Source: Acinetobacter piscicola | Lineage (GTDB): Bacteria; Pseudomonadota; Gammaproteobacteria; Pseudomonadales; Moraxellaceae | Assembly: GCF_015218165.1 (NCBI RefSeq) | Contig: NZ_CP048659.1 | Coordinates: forward strand, 1,612,001-1,676,000 | Direction: 5' to 3' | DNA length: 64,000 nucleotides | In this document: piece by piece, positions 9,807-20,042 of the stretch | Position numbering within the stretch: the stretch's first letter is position 1 | How the letters are laid out: each line of letters begins with the position of its first letter | Notes under the pieces: generated by a model | Database searches by the model: none | Seen by the model: only the letters and a program-made list of their open reading frames with translations | What the model was told of the DNA's origin: nothing | Position numbers and translations under genes: made by a program

Positions 9807-10630
9807 TGTTAGAGCGGATAATTACCGCATTGGTGTTGGTTGCAGTCGTACTCAGTTGTATGTTTGCAACAACTTCACAATATCCAATGTTAGTGTTAAT
9901 GATTATCGCAGCTGGGGCGGCAGGTTATGAGTGGTTTAAACTCATGCCTCATCCTACTCAAACTGTGTCTAAACTAAAAGCAGCTTGTTTTGGTGTGTTT
10001 ACTGCCTGCATTTCTGGTTTGGCTTTATATTTTAGTGATCTTGCATTGATTTTGTGGAGCGCATCTATTCTGACATGGTTGTGCAGCTTATATTGGGTAA
10101 AATCCTATCCTGAATATGATGGTTGGTATAATGCTACACTGAATGTGATTGGTTTAGTGTTGATTAGTGCTGCAGTCACGGCAATTTTTAAAGTATGGGA
10201 AAGTTCACCGTGGTGGCTCATGTACCTATTCTTATTGGTTTGGGGTGCGGACAGTGGTGCATATTTTGTTGGACGTAAATTTGGTAAACGTAAGCTAGCA
10301 CCTGACGTAAGCCCAAACAAATCGATTGAAGGTTTGTTGGGTGGTATTGTTACTGTCGCAATAGTCATTGTTATTGTGCAATATAATTACTTGGATCTAA
10401 CGCTTCCACAACATATTCTCTTTTTAATTCTCTCTATTATTACTGTGTTTAGTTCTGTTTTAGGCGATTTGTTCGAGTCAATGATCAAGCGTCGTGCAGG
10501 AATTAAAGATTCAGGTCGTATTTTGCCGGGGCATGGCGGAGTGCTAGATCGTATTGATTCATTGCTGGCTGCGGCACCGATTTTTGCTGCAGGTATGGCT
10601 GTATTAAAACTTATTGGTGTAAATTTGTAG
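9806..10630 (+). CDS. cdsA: Phosphatidate cytidylyltransferase
   Basis: An integral inner-membrane enzyme that makes CDP-diacylglycerol from phosphatidate and CTP. The 274-residue protein has about seven to eight hydrophobic segments. It ends with the CDS signature (SVLGDLFESMIKRRAGIKDSG then ILPGHGGVLDRIDSL), and WGADSGAYFVGRKFGKRKLAPDVSPNKS is the upstream conserved part. The stop codon is immediately followed by the dxr start, so the genes are coupled. Confidence 0.96.
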   Translation: MLERIITALVLVAVVLSCMFATTSQYPMLVLMIIAAGAAGYEWFKLMPHPTQTVSKLKAACFGVFTACISGLALYFSDLALILWSASILTWLCSLYWVKSYPEYDGWYNATLNVIGLVLISAAVTAIFKVWESSPWWLMYLFLLVWGADSGAYFVGRKFGKRKLAPDVSPNKSIEGLLGGIVTVAIVIVIVQYNYLDLTLPQHILFLILSIITVFSSVLGDLFESMIKRRAGIKDSGRILPGHGGVLDRIDSLLAAAPIFAAGMAVLKLIGVNL

Positions 10631-11827
10631 ATGTCACAATCTGTTTGTATCTTGGGTGTTACGGGTTCCATTGGTCGCAGCACATTAAAAATTATAGAAC
10701 AACATCCTGAAACCTATTCAGTTTTTGCAATATCGGCTTATAGCCGTATTCAGGAACTGAGTGAAATTTGCAAACAATTTCGACCAAAAATCGTGGTTGT
10801 GCCTTCAGATAAATTGTTTGAGTTACAACGCTTGTTGAAACAAGAGAATTTGCAAGATATTGAAATTCTTTGTGATGAAGCGGGTTTAGTTGCTGTAGCC
10901 TCTTGTCCTGATGTAGATGTGGTGATGGCGGCAATTGTAGGGGCGGCAGGTTTGTTGCCAACACTTGCAGCCGTGAAAGCAGGTAAGCGTGTCTTATTGG
11001 CCAATAAAGAAGCTTTGGTCATGTCGGGTGACTTGATGTTGCAAGCGGCAAAAGAGCATCAAGCATTGTTGTTGCCTGTAGATTCTGAACATAATGCTAT
11101 TTTTCAGTGTCTCCCACAAAATTACTTACACATTGAAAAAAATGGTGAGCCTTTACTGGGTGTACAGCAAGTATTGTTGACGGCATCAGGAGGACCATTT
11201 TTAAATCATAGTCTGGAACAATTACAAAAAGTGACGCCTGCGCAAGCATGTAAGCATCCTAATTGGTCGATGGGACGCAAGATTTCTGTTGATTCTGCAA
11301 CTTTGATGAATAAAGGCTTAGAGTTGATTGAAGCGTGTCATTTATTTTCAATTAAAGAACAATTTGTTACAGTTGTTGTTCATCCACAAAGTATTATTCA
11401 TTCAATGGTTCAATATGTAGATGGTTCGACTTTGGCTCAAATGGGTAATCCTGATATGTGTACACCGATTGCACATGCACTGGCATGGCCAACACGGATC
11501 ACAACACATGTTCCACCTTTAGATTTGTTTTTACATTCTCAGTTAGATTTTCAACAGCCTGATTTGGTGCGTTTTCCTGCATTAAAATTGGCACGCCAAG
11601 CGATGCAATCGGGTGGATTAGCACCTGCAATTTTAAATGCTGCCAATGAAGTTGCTGTCGCTGCGTTTTTGGCTGAAAAAATTCAATTTTTAGACATTGC
11701 ACAAGTGGTTGAACATACTTTAAATCACGTTCAAAATAGTTCAGCAGAATCAATTGAAAAGATTTTGTATACAGATGAATTTGCACGAAATATTGCAACT
11801 GAACATATTGCGCAATTGGAAAGCTAA
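10631..11827 (+). CDS. dxr: 1-deoxy-D-xylulose 5-phosphate reductoisomerase
   Basis: Second enzyme of the MEP isoprenoid pathway, converting DXP to MEP with NADPH. The 398-residue protein has the nucleotide-binding LGVTGSIGRSTLKII, the LLANKEALVMSG loop, the metal and substrate part LPVDSEHNAIFQCL and LTASGGPF, and NWSMGRKISVDSATLMNKGLE. It supplies IPP used by the uppS product two genes upstream. Confidence 0.97.
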   Translation: MSQSVCILGVTGSIGRSTLKIIEQHPETYSVFAISAYSRIQELSEICKQFRPKIVVVPSDKLFELQRLLKQENLQDIEILCDEAGLVAVASCPDVDVVMAAIVGAAGLLPTLAAVKAGKRVLLANKEALVMSGDLMLQAAKEHQALLLPVDSEHNAIFQCLPQNYLHIEKNGEPLLGVQQVLLTASGGPFLNHSLEQLQKVTPAQACKHPNWSMGRKISVDSATLMNKGLELIEACHLFSIKEQFVTVVVHPQSIIHSMVQYVDGSTLAQMGNPDMCTPIAHALAWPTRITTHVPPLDLFLHSQLDFQQPDLVRFPALKLARQAMQSGGLAPAILNAANEVAVAAFLAEKIQFLDIAQVVEHTLNHVQNSSAESIEKILYTDEFARNIATEHIAQLES

Positions 11828-11830
11828 ATT

Positions 11831-13186
11831 ATGAATGTGCTATTTATCATTGTTGCTGCCATTTTCCTTTTAGGTCCATTGATTGCCATTCATGAGTTTG
11901 GGCATTATTGGGTTGCACGAAAACTGGGTGTGAAAGTTTTGGTGTATTCAATTGGTTTTGGCCCAACTTTGTTAAAGTGGACATCCAAAAAATCAGGAAT
12001 TCAATATCAGCTTTCAGCATTACCGCTTGGTGGTTATGTGAAAATGTTAGATGAGCGTGAAGGTAATGTGAGTGCAGAAGATTTACCTTATGCATTTAAC
12101 CGTCAGTCGCCATGGAAACGTATTGCGATTGTTGCTGCGGGGCCTTTGATTAATCTGATTTTTGCAATATTTCTATTTTGGATTTTATTTTTACCTGCAC
12201 AAGAGCAGCTAAATACGCGTGTAGGCAAAGTTTTACCAAATACCCCCGCTGCAACAGTACAGATGCAGCAAGGTGACAAAATTGTTGCGATTGATGGTAC
12301 GCCAACCACAACTTGGGAAAAGTTAAATTATGCTTTGGTCGATCGTGTGGGTGAAACGGGGTATATCGAAGTTCAGGCAGAGCGTGCAGGTCAAATCAAA
12401 ACTTTTGAGTTGCCGATTCAAGCATTCTTAAAAGATCAAACACAGTCTCCTTTTGATGTACTCGGTTTTACGCCATATCGCCCACATATTGCAGCTGTTG
12501 TGTATGACTTGAGTAATGATGGTGCGGCAATTCGCCAAGGCATGAAAAAAGGCGATCAAATCATCGCGATTAACCAAGTAAAGATGAAAGATTGGTTTGA
12601 TGTGGTGGATGTGGTACAAAAATCACCTGAAAAACTTCTAAATATCGATGTATTACGTCAAGGTCAAGTGGTGCATTTGCAAGTGATGCCACAAGGTCAA
12701 CGTGACAATATGGGTAAAGTTACGGGAATGTTGGGTGTGCAAGCACAATCGGGCAAAGCCAATATTCCTGCAGAATATAAACAAACGATTCAATATAATC
12801 CTGCTGAGGCTTTTGTTGTTGCTGTAGAGAAAACAGGGCAACTTTCAGGCATGATTTTAAATTCGATGGTGAAAATGGTTCGTGGTTTAATTGGCTTAGA
12901 TAATTTATCGGGTCCAATTACCATTGCAAAAGTTGCAGGTCAAAGTGCAGAAATGGGATGGCAAACCTTCATTTCATTTATGGCATTGATGAGCGTAAGT
13001 CTTGGTATTCTAAATTTATTGCCAATTCCAATGTTGGATGGTGGGCATTTAGTGTACTATTTTATCGAGGCTTTACGTGGTAAACCTGTTTCTGAACAAA
13101 TACAATTGGTTGGATTAAAAATTGGTATGGTATTGCTTGGAAGCATGATGCTTTTAGCAATATTCAATGATTTTATGCGTTTGTAA
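11831..13186 (+). CDS. rseP: RIP metalloprotease RseP
   Basis: Inner-membrane site-2 protease. The zinc site HExxH is IHEFGHYW at residues 21-25; the LDG motif for the third ligand is MLDGGHLVYY near residue 395. Two tandem PDZ domains occupy roughly residues 110-300. In other proteobacteria it cleaves anti-sigma factor RseA and removes signal peptide remnants. It is 3 bp after dxr and precedes bamA, a conserved gene order. Confidence 0.96.
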   Translation: MNVLFIIVAAIFLLGPLIAIHEFGHYWVARKLGVKVLVYSIGFGPTLLKWTSKKSGIQYQLSALPLGGYVKMLDEREGNVSAEDLPYAFNRQSPWKRIAIVAAGPLINLIFAIFLFWILFLPAQEQLNTRVGKVLPNTPAATVQMQQGDKIVAIDGTPTTTWEKLNYALVDRVGETGYIEVQAERAGQIKTFELPIQAFLKDQTQSPFDVLGFTPYRPHIAAVVYDLSNDGAAIRQGMKKGDQIIAINQVKMKDWFDVVDVVQKSPEKLLNIDVLRQGQVVHLQVMPQGQRDNMGKVTGMLGVQAQSGKANIPAEYKQTIQYNPAEAFVVAVEKTGQLSGMILNSMVKMVRGLIGLDNLSGPITIAKVAGQSAEMGWQTFISFMALMSVSLGILNLLPIPMLDGGHLVYYFIEALRGKPVSEQIQLVGLKIGMVLLGSMMLLAIFNDFMRL

Positions 13187-13228
13187 TGACGCAAGAGTGA
13201 AAAATTAACTTACTGGAAAATAATAGGC

Positions 13229-15757
13229 ATGCAGCACTCACATTTATTTATGCCATTGGCGCTCGTTAGTGCAATGGCAGCAGTACAACACGTACATGCA
13301 GCAGATGAATTCATTGCGCGTGACATTCGTGTAGATGGTTTGGTTCGTTTAACCCAAAGTAATGTGCTTGCTTTGCTTCCGATCAAGAGTGGTGATCGTA
13401 TCAATGATCCTGCAATTGCGGATGCAATTCGTGCATTGTATGCCTCAAATTCCTTTGATGATATTCAAGCGACTCAGGAAAATGATGTTTTAGTTTTTAA
13501 AGTGATTGAACGTCCAATCATTTCAAAAATTAATCTTAAAGGAAATAAACTGATTCCAAAAGAAGCCTTAGATGAAGGTTTGAAAAAAATGGGATTGGCT
13601 GAAGGTGAGGTACTTAAAAAATCATCTTTACAAACTTTAGAAACTGAATTAGAGCAACAGTATTCACAACAAGGTCGTTATGACTCGGATATTACGGTCG
13701 AGTCGGTTGCACGTCCAAATAACCGTGTTGATTTAAATATCAACTTTAATGAAGGCAAGCCAGCCAAAGTATTTAATATTAATGTCATTGGCAACACCGT
13801 TTTTAAAGACGAAGATATTAAACGTGCCTTTGCTGTCAAAGAAAGTGGTTGGGCATCGGTGATTACTCGTAATGACCGCTATGCACGTGAAAAAATGTTT
13901 GCAAGTTTAGAAGCATTGCGTGCAATGTATTTAAACAAAGGTTATATCAACTTTGATATTAACAGCTCTAATCTAAATATCAGTGAAGATAAGAAAAATA
14001 TTTTTATTGAAGTTTCTGTTGATGAAGGTGAACAGTTTAAGTTTGGTGAGTCTAAATTCTTAGGTGATGCACTTTATAAACCTGAAGAATTAAAAGCATT
14101 ACAAATTTATAAAGATGGCACGACTTATTCACAAGAAAAAGTGAATGGTGTTAAGCAATTACTGATGCGTAAATATGGTAATGCGGGTTATTACTATACG
14201 GAAGTCAATGTCGTTCCTGAAATTAACAATGAAACACATACAGTTGATTTGAATTATTATATTAATCCAGGTCAGCAAGTGACTGTACGTCGTATTAACT
14301 TCTCTGGGAATACTAAAACAGCGGATGAAGTTTTACGTCGTGAAATGCGTCAAATGGAAGGTGCTTTAGCAAGCAATGAAAAAATTGAATTGTCTAAAGT
14401 CCGTTTAGAGCGTACAGGTTTCTTTAGTAAAGTTGATATGAAAGCTGCACGTGTTCCAAATCAGCCTGATCAAATTGATTTGAATATCGATGTGGAAGAG
14501 CAGCACTCAGGTACAAGTACGTTGGCGGTAGGCTATTCTCAAAATGGCGGTATGACTTTCCAAGCGGGGATTAGTCAAACTAACTTCTTGGGAACAGGTA
14601 ATCGAGTGTCAATTGATTTATCTCGCTCTGAAACCCAAGATTACTATAACTTAAGTGTGACTGATCCGTACTTCACCATCGATGGTGTAAGTCGTGGTTA
14701 CAATATGTATTATCGTAAAACTAAGCTGAATGATAGCTATAACGTCAATAATTATGTGACTGACAGTTTCGGTGGTGGCATTAACTTTGGTTATCCAATT
14801 GATGAAAATCAAAGTTTAAGCGCAGGTTTAAATATTGATAATACTAAAGTAACGACAGGACCTTATGTATCTACCTATGTCCGTGATTATTTGCTAGCGA
14901 ATGGTGGTAAGGTTAAAGGAACAAGTTCTTATTGCGCAGGTGAGTGGAAAGCATTAGATCCTAAAGTGCCTGATGATTTAAAATGTGTCGATGCCAATGG
15001 TAAAGAAATAGCACTCTCAGAATATAATTCTGAGTTTACAGGTGAATTCTTAACATATAACCTAAATTTAGGTTGGTCATATAATACTTTAAACCGTCCA
15101 ATTTTCCCAACCAATGGTATGTCACATCGTATTAATGCTGAAATTGCATTACCTGGTAGTGATGTGGAGTATCAAAAAATTGTTTATGATGCGCAAGCAT
15201 TTTTGCCTTTAGGTAAGGACTTTGTATTACGTGGTTATGGGAAATTAGGTTATGGTAATGACCTTCCATTCTATAAAAACTTCTATGCAGGCGGTTATGG
15301 TTCGGTACGTGGTTATGACAACAGTACTTTAGGACCGAAATATCCTGGTGTGACTTATAACGAGCGTAATACTAAAGATTATAACCTTGAAGAAGTGGGT
15401 GGTAATGCTTTAGTGCAATTTGGTACTGAACTTGCCTTGCCTTTACCATTCAAAGGGGATTGGACCCGTCAAGTCCGTCCTGTAATCTTTGCAGAAGGTG
15501 CACAAGTCTTTGATACACAATGTGATGTGCCAAAAGGTAATCTAAACTTTGGTGAAAATACAACAGGTGTTAATGCGCAACAATATTGTAAAGATAATTT
15601 TGGTTTTGAACTTGATAACATGCGTTATAGTGTAGGTGTTGGCTTTACATGGATTACTATGATCGGACCATTATCCTTGAGTTATGCATTCCCATTGAAT
15701 GACAAGCCAGGTGATGAAACCAAAGAAATTCAATTTGAGATTGGTCGAACTTTCTAA
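13229..15757 (+). CDS. bamA: Outer membrane protein assembly factor BamA
   Basis: An 842-residue outer membrane protein with a signal peptide ending at about HVHA-ADEF (residue 24-25). Five POTRA domains cover roughly residues 25-420 (first: FIARDIRVDGLVRLTQSNVL), followed by the 16-strand barrel. The lid-lock motif is visible as GGYGSVRGYDNSTLGP (VRGY), and the protein ends in EIGRTF with the terminal aromatic expected of outer membrane proteins. It inserts beta-barrel proteins into the outer membrane. Confidence 0.97.
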   Translation: MQHSHLFMPLALVSAMAAVQHVHAADEFIARDIRVDGLVRLTQSNVLALLPIKSGDRINDPAIADAIRALYASNSFDDIQATQENDVLVFKVIERPIISKINLKGNKLIPKEALDEGLKKMGLAEGEVLKKSSLQTLETELEQQYSQQGRYDSDITVESVARPNNRVDLNINFNEGKPAKVFNINVIGNTVFKDEDIKRAFAVKESGWASVITRNDRYAREKMFASLEALRAMYLNKGYINFDINSSNLNISEDKKNIFIEVSVDEGEQFKFGESKFLGDALYKPEELKALQIYKDGTTYSQEKVNGVKQLLMRKYGNAGYYYTEVNVVPEINNETHTVDLNYYINPGQQVTVRRINFSGNTKTADEVLRREMRQMEGALASNEKIELSKVRLERTGFFSKVDMKAARVPNQPDQIDLNIDVEEQHSGTSTLAVGYSQNGGMTFQAGISQTNFLGTGNRVSIDLSRSETQDYYNLSVTDPYFTIDGVSRGYNMYYRKTKLNDSYNVNNYVTDSFGGGINFGYPIDENQSLSAGLNIDNTKVTTGPYVSTYVRDYLLANGGKVKGTSSYCAGEWKALDPKVPDDLKCVDANGKEIALSEYNSEFTGEFLTYNLNLGWSYNTLNRPIFPTNGMSHRINAEIALPGSDVEYQKIVYDAQAFLPLGKDFVLRGYGKLGYGNDLPFYKNFYAGGYGSVRGYDNSTLGPKYPGVTYNERNTKDYNLEEVGGNALVQFGTELALPLPFKGDWTRQVRPVIFAEGAQVFDTQCDVPKGNLNFGENTTGVNAQQYCKDNFGFELDNMRYSVGVGFTWITMIGPLSLSYAFPLNDKPGDETKEIQFEIGRTF

Positions 15758-15799
15758 GTTCGATCATTGAATACTTTAAAATACAGTTAGGATTAAATC

Positions 15800-16279
15800 A
15801 TGAAAAAAATAGTATGTGCATTGATTGGTTTGGGTTTTATTGGTTTAGCGAATGCAGCAGGGTATGGCATTGTTGATATTGAAAAAGTGGTTGAAAGTAG
15901 TACTTATTTAAAACAGCAAAATGCAAGTCTAGAGCAAACGATTAAACCTGAATCAGCTAAACTTGAGAAAATTTCTCAAGAGATCCAAGTATTACAGCAA
16001 CAAGCGCAAGCAAAAGGTGCAAATCCAGAGCAAATTCAGAAACAATATCAAGCAAAAGTGACTGAATATCAGTCAATTCAACAGTCTGTACAAGCGAAAG
16101 TACAAACCACGATTCAAAACACCAACAAGACTTTTGAAACGCGTGTGAAACAAGCTGCTGAACAATTGCGCCAAGAAAATGCATTAGATATGGTTTTGAA
16201 TAAAAATTCAGCTTTAGCCTATGACGCAAAGAATGATTTAACTGCTAAAATGATTCAAAAGGTTAATGCAATTAAATAA
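15800..16279 (+). CDS. skp: Periplasmic chaperone Skp/OmpH
   Basis: A 159-residue exported protein with signal peptide MKKIVCALIGLGFIGLANAA. The mature part has a small beta segment (YGIVDIEKVVESSTYLKQQ) followed by a long glutamine- and lysine-rich coiled coil (about residues 40-130) and a short closing segment, as in Skp trimers that shield unfolded outer membrane proteins. Its place between bamA and lpxD is the conserved order. Confidence 0.93.
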   Translation: MKKIVCALIGLGFIGLANAAGYGIVDIEKVVESSTYLKQQNASLEQTIKPESAKLEKISQEIQVLQQQAQAKGANPEQIQKQYQAKVTEYQSIQQSVQAKVQTTIQNTNKTFETRVKQAAEQLRQENALDMVLNKNSALAYDAKNDLTAKMIQKVNAIK

Positions 16280-16282
16280 TCA

Positions 16283-17353
16283 ATGACATCTCATCCATCT
16301 TATCTCGATGAATTAGCTCAACTTGTTCAAGGAGAGCTAATTGGTCAATCTGATCTTGTTCTGAACGGTTTAGCAAGTTTGGAACAAGCACAATCCAAGC
16401 ATATTTCTTTTGTTAACGGCGAAAAATATTTGCAAGAAGCACAAGCATCTCAAGCTGGTGCTTTGATTGTAACATCTGCCTTAAAAGCACAACTCAGTAA
16501 TCATCATAATTTTATTGTGGTGGATAATCCTTACTTAGCATTTGCAATTTTAACCCATCATTTTGAAGATAAAGTACTCAAACGTGGGATTGAAGTCACA
16601 GCGCAAATTGCTGATTCAGCCATTATTTCGGATCAGGCTTACATTGGTCATTATGTGGTGATTGGTGAAAACTGTGTAGTGGGTGATAATACAGTAATTC
16701 AGTCGCATGTTCGTCTCGATGATCATGTTGAAATTGGGCAGGATTGTTTCATTGATGCGCATGTCACCATTACAGGGAAATCTAAAATTGGGAATCGTGT
16801 GCGAATTCATGCCAATACTGTAATTGGTGGTGAGGGTTTTGGTTTTGCGCCTTATCAAGGTAAATGGAATCGAATAGTACAATTGGGTTCAGTTCAAATT
16901 GGAAATGATGTACGCATTGGTTCAAATTGCAGTATAGATCGTGGTGCTTTAGATGATACGATTTTGAAAGATGGTGTCATCATTGATAACCTTGTGCAAA
17001 TAGCACATAACGTTGTGATTGGTGAAAATACTGCACTTGCTGCAAAATGTGGTATCGCTGGTAGTACCATTATTGGCAAAAACTGTATCTTTGCAGGGGG
17101 GGTTGGTGTTGTAGGTCACATTAAAATCGCGGATAATGTGACGATTACAGGAATGTCAATGGTGACAAAAACTATTTCTGATGCGGGTTCTTATTCTTCA
17201 GGTACGGGACAGTTTGAAACAAACCAATGGAAACGGACGGTTGTTCGCCTGCGACAATTAGCAGATGTGCCATTGACCAAGATAGTCAAACAGCTAGATC
17301 ATATGCAGGCTCAAATTGAGCAACTTGAATCAACTTTAAAATCGCGTAAATAA
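16283..17353 (+). CDS. lpxD: UDP-3-O-(3-hydroxyacyl)glucosamine N-acyltransferase
   Basis: Third lipid A step, adding a 3-hydroxyacyl chain to the 2-amino group of UDP-3-O-acyl-glucosamine. The 356-residue protein has an N-terminal uridine-binding domain ([14 protein letters not shown]), then a left-handed parallel beta helix of hexapeptide repeats from about residue 105 to 280 (for example [16 protein letters not shown]), with catalytic His in [13 protein letters not shown], and a C-terminal helix. Confidence 0.96.
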   Translation: MTSHPSYLDELAQLVQGELIGQSDLVLNGLASLEQAQSKHISFVNGEKYLQEAQASQAGALIVTSALKAQLSNHHNFIVVDNPYLAFAILTHHFEDKVLKRGIEVTAQIADSAIISDQAYIGHYVVIGENCVVGDNTVIQSHVRLDDHVEIGQDCFIDAHVTITGKSKIGNRVRIHANTVIGGEGFGFAPYQGKWNRIVQLGSVQIGNDVRIGSNCSIDRGALDDTILKDGVIIDNLVQIAHNVVIGENTALAAKCGIAGSTIIGKNCIFAGGVGVVGHIKIADNVTITGMSMVTKTISDAGSYSSGTGQFETNQWKRTVVRLRQLADVPLTKIVKQLDHMQAQIEQLESTLKSRK

Positions 17354-17355
17354 TT

Positions 17356-17841
17356 ATGACTGAGTCTAAATCTCTACCTTTTACGGTTCCTGAATTACCA
17401 ATGCAAACCCAAACGATCCGTGAGTATTTGCCACATCGTTATCCATTTTTGCTTGTAGACCGTGTAACTGAAGTAACGGAAAATGGCATTGTTGGTTACA
17501 AAAATGTATCTATCAATGAAGAATTTATGCAAGGTCATTTCCCTGGCTATCCAATTATGCCAGGTGTATTGATCGTAGAAGCGATGGCACAAGTTTCAGG
17601 TGTATTAGGTTTTATCATGAATGATGAAAAGCCTCAGCCTGGTTCTTTATTCTTATTTGCGGGCGCTGAGAAAGTCCGTTTTAAGAAACAAGTCGTTCCT
17701 GGTGATCAACTTGTGTTAAAATCTGAGTTACTCATGCAAAAACGCGGCATTTACAAATATTTATGTACTGCTAGTGTGGACGGCATAGTCGCAGCAACCG
17801 CTGAAATTATCATTTCTCATCAAAAATTAGAGCAGGCATGA
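17356..17841 (+). CDS. fabZ: 3-hydroxyacyl-ACP dehydratase FabZ
   Basis: Dehydrates 3-hydroxyacyl-ACP in fatty acid elongation and competes with LpxA for its substrate. The 161-residue hot-dog protein shows LPHRYPFLLVDRV with the catalytic His, FMQGHFPGYPIMPGVLIVEAMAQ with the catalytic Glu, and AGAEKVRFKKQVVPGDQL. Its end overlaps the lpxA start by 4 nt (ATGA), so the two are translationally coupled. Confidence 0.97.
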   Translation: MTESKSLPFTVPELPMQTQTIREYLPHRYPFLLVDRVTEVTENGIVGYKNVSINEEFMQGHFPGYPIMPGVLIVEAMAQVSGVLGFIMNDEKPQPGSLFLFAGAEKVRFKKQVVPGDQLVLKSELLMQKRGIYKYLCTASVDGIVAATAEIIISHQKLEQA

Positions 17842-18626
17842 GCAACACAAATCTCATTCATTCAACCGCTATTATTGACTCTACTGCACAGATTGCGCCT
17901 GATGTAGAAATTGGACCGTATTGTATTATTGGACCACAAGTCAGTATTGATTCAGGGACAAAGCTTCACTCACATGTCGTTGTGGGGGGCTTTACCCGTA
18001 TTGGTAAAGACAATGAAATTTTCCAATTTGCGAGTGTTGGCGAAGTATGTCAGGACTTAAAATATCAAGGTGAAGAAACTTGGTTGGAAATTGGTGATTC
18101 AAATAAAATTCGTGAACACTGTAGTTTACATCGTGGTACGGTACAAGATCACGGTTTAACTAAAGTCGGTAGTCATAATTTACTCATGGTAAATACTCAT
18201 GTAGCACATGATTGCCAAATTGGTGATCATAATATTTTTGCCAATAATGTGGGTATAGCAGGGCATGTTCACATTGCAGATTATGTCATTGTGGGTGGAA
18301 ACTCAGGCATCCATCAATTCTGTAAGATTGACGCTTATAGCATGATTGGTGGTGCCTCTTTGATTTTAAAAGATGTTCCTGCTTATGTGATGGTTTCGGG
18401 TAATCCTGCACATGCTTTTGGTATGAATGTGGAAGGTATGCGTCGTAAGGGATGGTCTAAAAATGTGATTCAAGGCTTACGCGAAGCATTTAAATTGATC
18501 TATAAAGAAAATTTAACGACTGAGCAAGCGATTGCAAAAATCACAGCAGAGATTCTACCTGAAGTTGCTGAAGCACAATTGTTGTTAGACTCTTTAATTG
18601 AGTCCAAGCGTGGTATTGTGCGTTGA
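17838..18626 (+). CDS. lpxA: UDP-N-acetylglucosamine acyltransferase
   Basis: First enzyme of lipid A synthesis. The 262-residue protein is a left-handed beta helix of hexapeptide repeats (IAPDVEIGPYCIIGPQV) with the catalytic His in MVNTHVAHDCQIGDHN and the GNSGIHQFCKIDAYSMIGG region. The C-terminal helical domain is present. lpxB, which follows lpxA in enterobacteria, is not here; the operon ends at a strong terminator. Confidence 0.97.
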   Translation: MSNTNLIHSTAIIDSTAQIAPDVEIGPYCIIGPQVSIDSGTKLHSHVVVGGFTRIGKDNEIFQFASVGEVCQDLKYQGEETWLEIGDSNKIREHCSLHRGTVQDHGLTKVGSHNLLMVNTHVAHDCQIGDHNIFANNVGIAGHVHIADYVIVGGNSGIHQFCKIDAYSMIGGASLILKDVPAYVMVSGNPAHAFGMNVEGMRRKGWSKNVIQGLREAFKLIYKENLTTEQAIAKITAEILPEVAEAQLLLDSLIESKRGIVR

Positions 18627-18647
18627 GTTAATCCATAAGTCATCATA

Positions 18648-18677
18648 AAAAGACATCCTTGGTGATGTCTTTTTTAT
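18648..18677. terminator. Terminator between lpxA and the convergent cpoB-like gene
   Basis: AAAAAGACATC pairs with GATGTCTTTTT around a short loop and has T-runs on both strands, so it can serve both convergent units. Confidence 0.85.
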
Positions 18678-18692
18678 TGCTAGAAGAATGGT

Positions 18693-19559
18693 TTAACTAT
18701 TTTTTAAATAATGAGCTTCTTCTGAGTCAGGAAATGTCGACAATAATTTGTTTTTGTATACATTTGCTGTTTGTGGGTTTTTATTCACTTCTGTTGCAAT
18801 ACTATAAAGGCGGTATAAAGCACGTGGTGCTTTAGATGAATTGCTGTATTTGGCTGCAACAACTTCATAATTTTTTTTAGCTTCTTCGTAATTTGGTGGT
18901 TCAATTGCTAAATTAAATTCTGCTAACCAAAAGTAAGCATTACCTGTATATACGCCATTTGGATTGTTTTTAATAAAATTTTGCATAGGTGCAATGGCTT
19001 TTTGAGCACCCCCTTGTTTGTATGCATCTAAGGCAATGGTATAAGCCGCTTTTTCAAGCTCAACAGCATTGCTGCTATTTGTCGTATCTTCTGGTTTGGA
19101 TTGGACAGTGTTTTGCGAGTTTGCTGTAGTCGCAATCGGTGTTTGAGTAGTTGAATCTTTTGGTGTAGTGGTTGGGGCAGGCTGTGTTGAGTCCTGTCCA
19201 TCTGGTGTGGTTGTATCAGGATGGCTTTCATCTGTTGCATCAGCATCTGCTTCTAATTTTTGTGCCATGAGCTCTAAGCGTTGATCTAAGTCTGTATAAC
19301 GGTTAGACAGTTCTTTATTAAGTTGTTCAATGGCATTGTCTTGTTCTTCAATCTTACCGCGTAGTTCGCGGATTTGGTTTTCTAATTGTTGATTTTTTTG
19401 AATTAAATCCCAATTCATATTTCCTGTGATCGGGGTAGATGAGCCAGAAATACCGACATCAGTATTTTGATTGCTCAAACCTCGTGATTCAATTGGGATA
19501 GCATACAATGTCGCAGAACTTAAAAGTGCGAGAGAAAAGAGCGCATGCTTTTTTAGCAT
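18693..19559 (-). CDS. cpoB: CpoB/YbgF-like periplasmic TPR protein
   Basis: A 288-residue exported protein with signal peptide (LFSLALLSSATLYA). After it comes a coiled coil (residues 55-100, QKNQQLENQIRELRGKIEEQDNAIEQLNKEL), a Thr/Pro/Gln-rich linker (about 100-165), and a C-terminal TPR domain of the YbgF type (YTIALDAYKQGGAQKAIAPMQNFI, AYFWLAEFNL). CpoB couples the Tol-Pal machine with peptidoglycan synthesis. It is unusual that no tol or pal gene is adjacent, so the symbol is assigned by architecture only. Confidence 0.8.
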   Translation of the reverse strand: MLKKHALFSLALLSSATLYAIPIESRGLSNQNTDVGISGSSTPITGNMNWDLIQKNQQLENQIRELRGKIEEQDNAIEQLNKELSNRYTDLDQRLELMAQKLEADADATDESHPDTTTPDGQDSTQPAPTTTPKDSTTQTPIATTANSQNTVQSKPEDTTNSSNAVELEKAAYTIALDAYKQGGAQKAIAPMQNFIKNNPNGVYTGNAYFWLAEFNLAIEPPNYEEAKKNYEVVAAKYSNSSKAPRALYRLYSIATEVNKNPQTANVYKNKLLSTFPDSEEAHYLKNS

Positions 19560-19831
19560 AATGTTAAATCCATAAAAGTAACTTTATTGACTTTAATTTC
19601 TTATTCGGAAATTGGTCATATCATTCGAGAATGGGTTTTATTTAAAACGGCTCAGCACTGAAATGCAAGTTACTTTTACAATGTTCTAGCATTTCTTTAA
19701 AAATGTCTTTACTTCCTCATGAATATAGAAGAAATTTTGTGGTTTTTTTGAATTTATGCCGCTGTTTTTATTGGAATTGCTGAGAGATTAATCAAACAGT
19801 CGCAAAAATGCTTAAAAGTAGATATCTCTAC

Positions 19832-19859
19832 TTGCAAGAAATTTAAAAATCTCTATACT
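19832..19859 (+). promoter_or_regulatory. Sigma70 promoter of the SRP RNA gene
   Basis: TTGCAA (19832-19837) and TATACT (19854-19859) are separated by 16 bp and lie about 12 bp upstream of the SRP RNA. Confidence 0.6.
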
Positions 19860-19867
19860 CTGTTCTT

Positions 19868-19990
<123 letters not shown>

Positions 19991-20042
19991 TTAAAATAAT
20001 AATTTTATATTTGCTCAACTTTTTTATTTCAGTTATTTAATT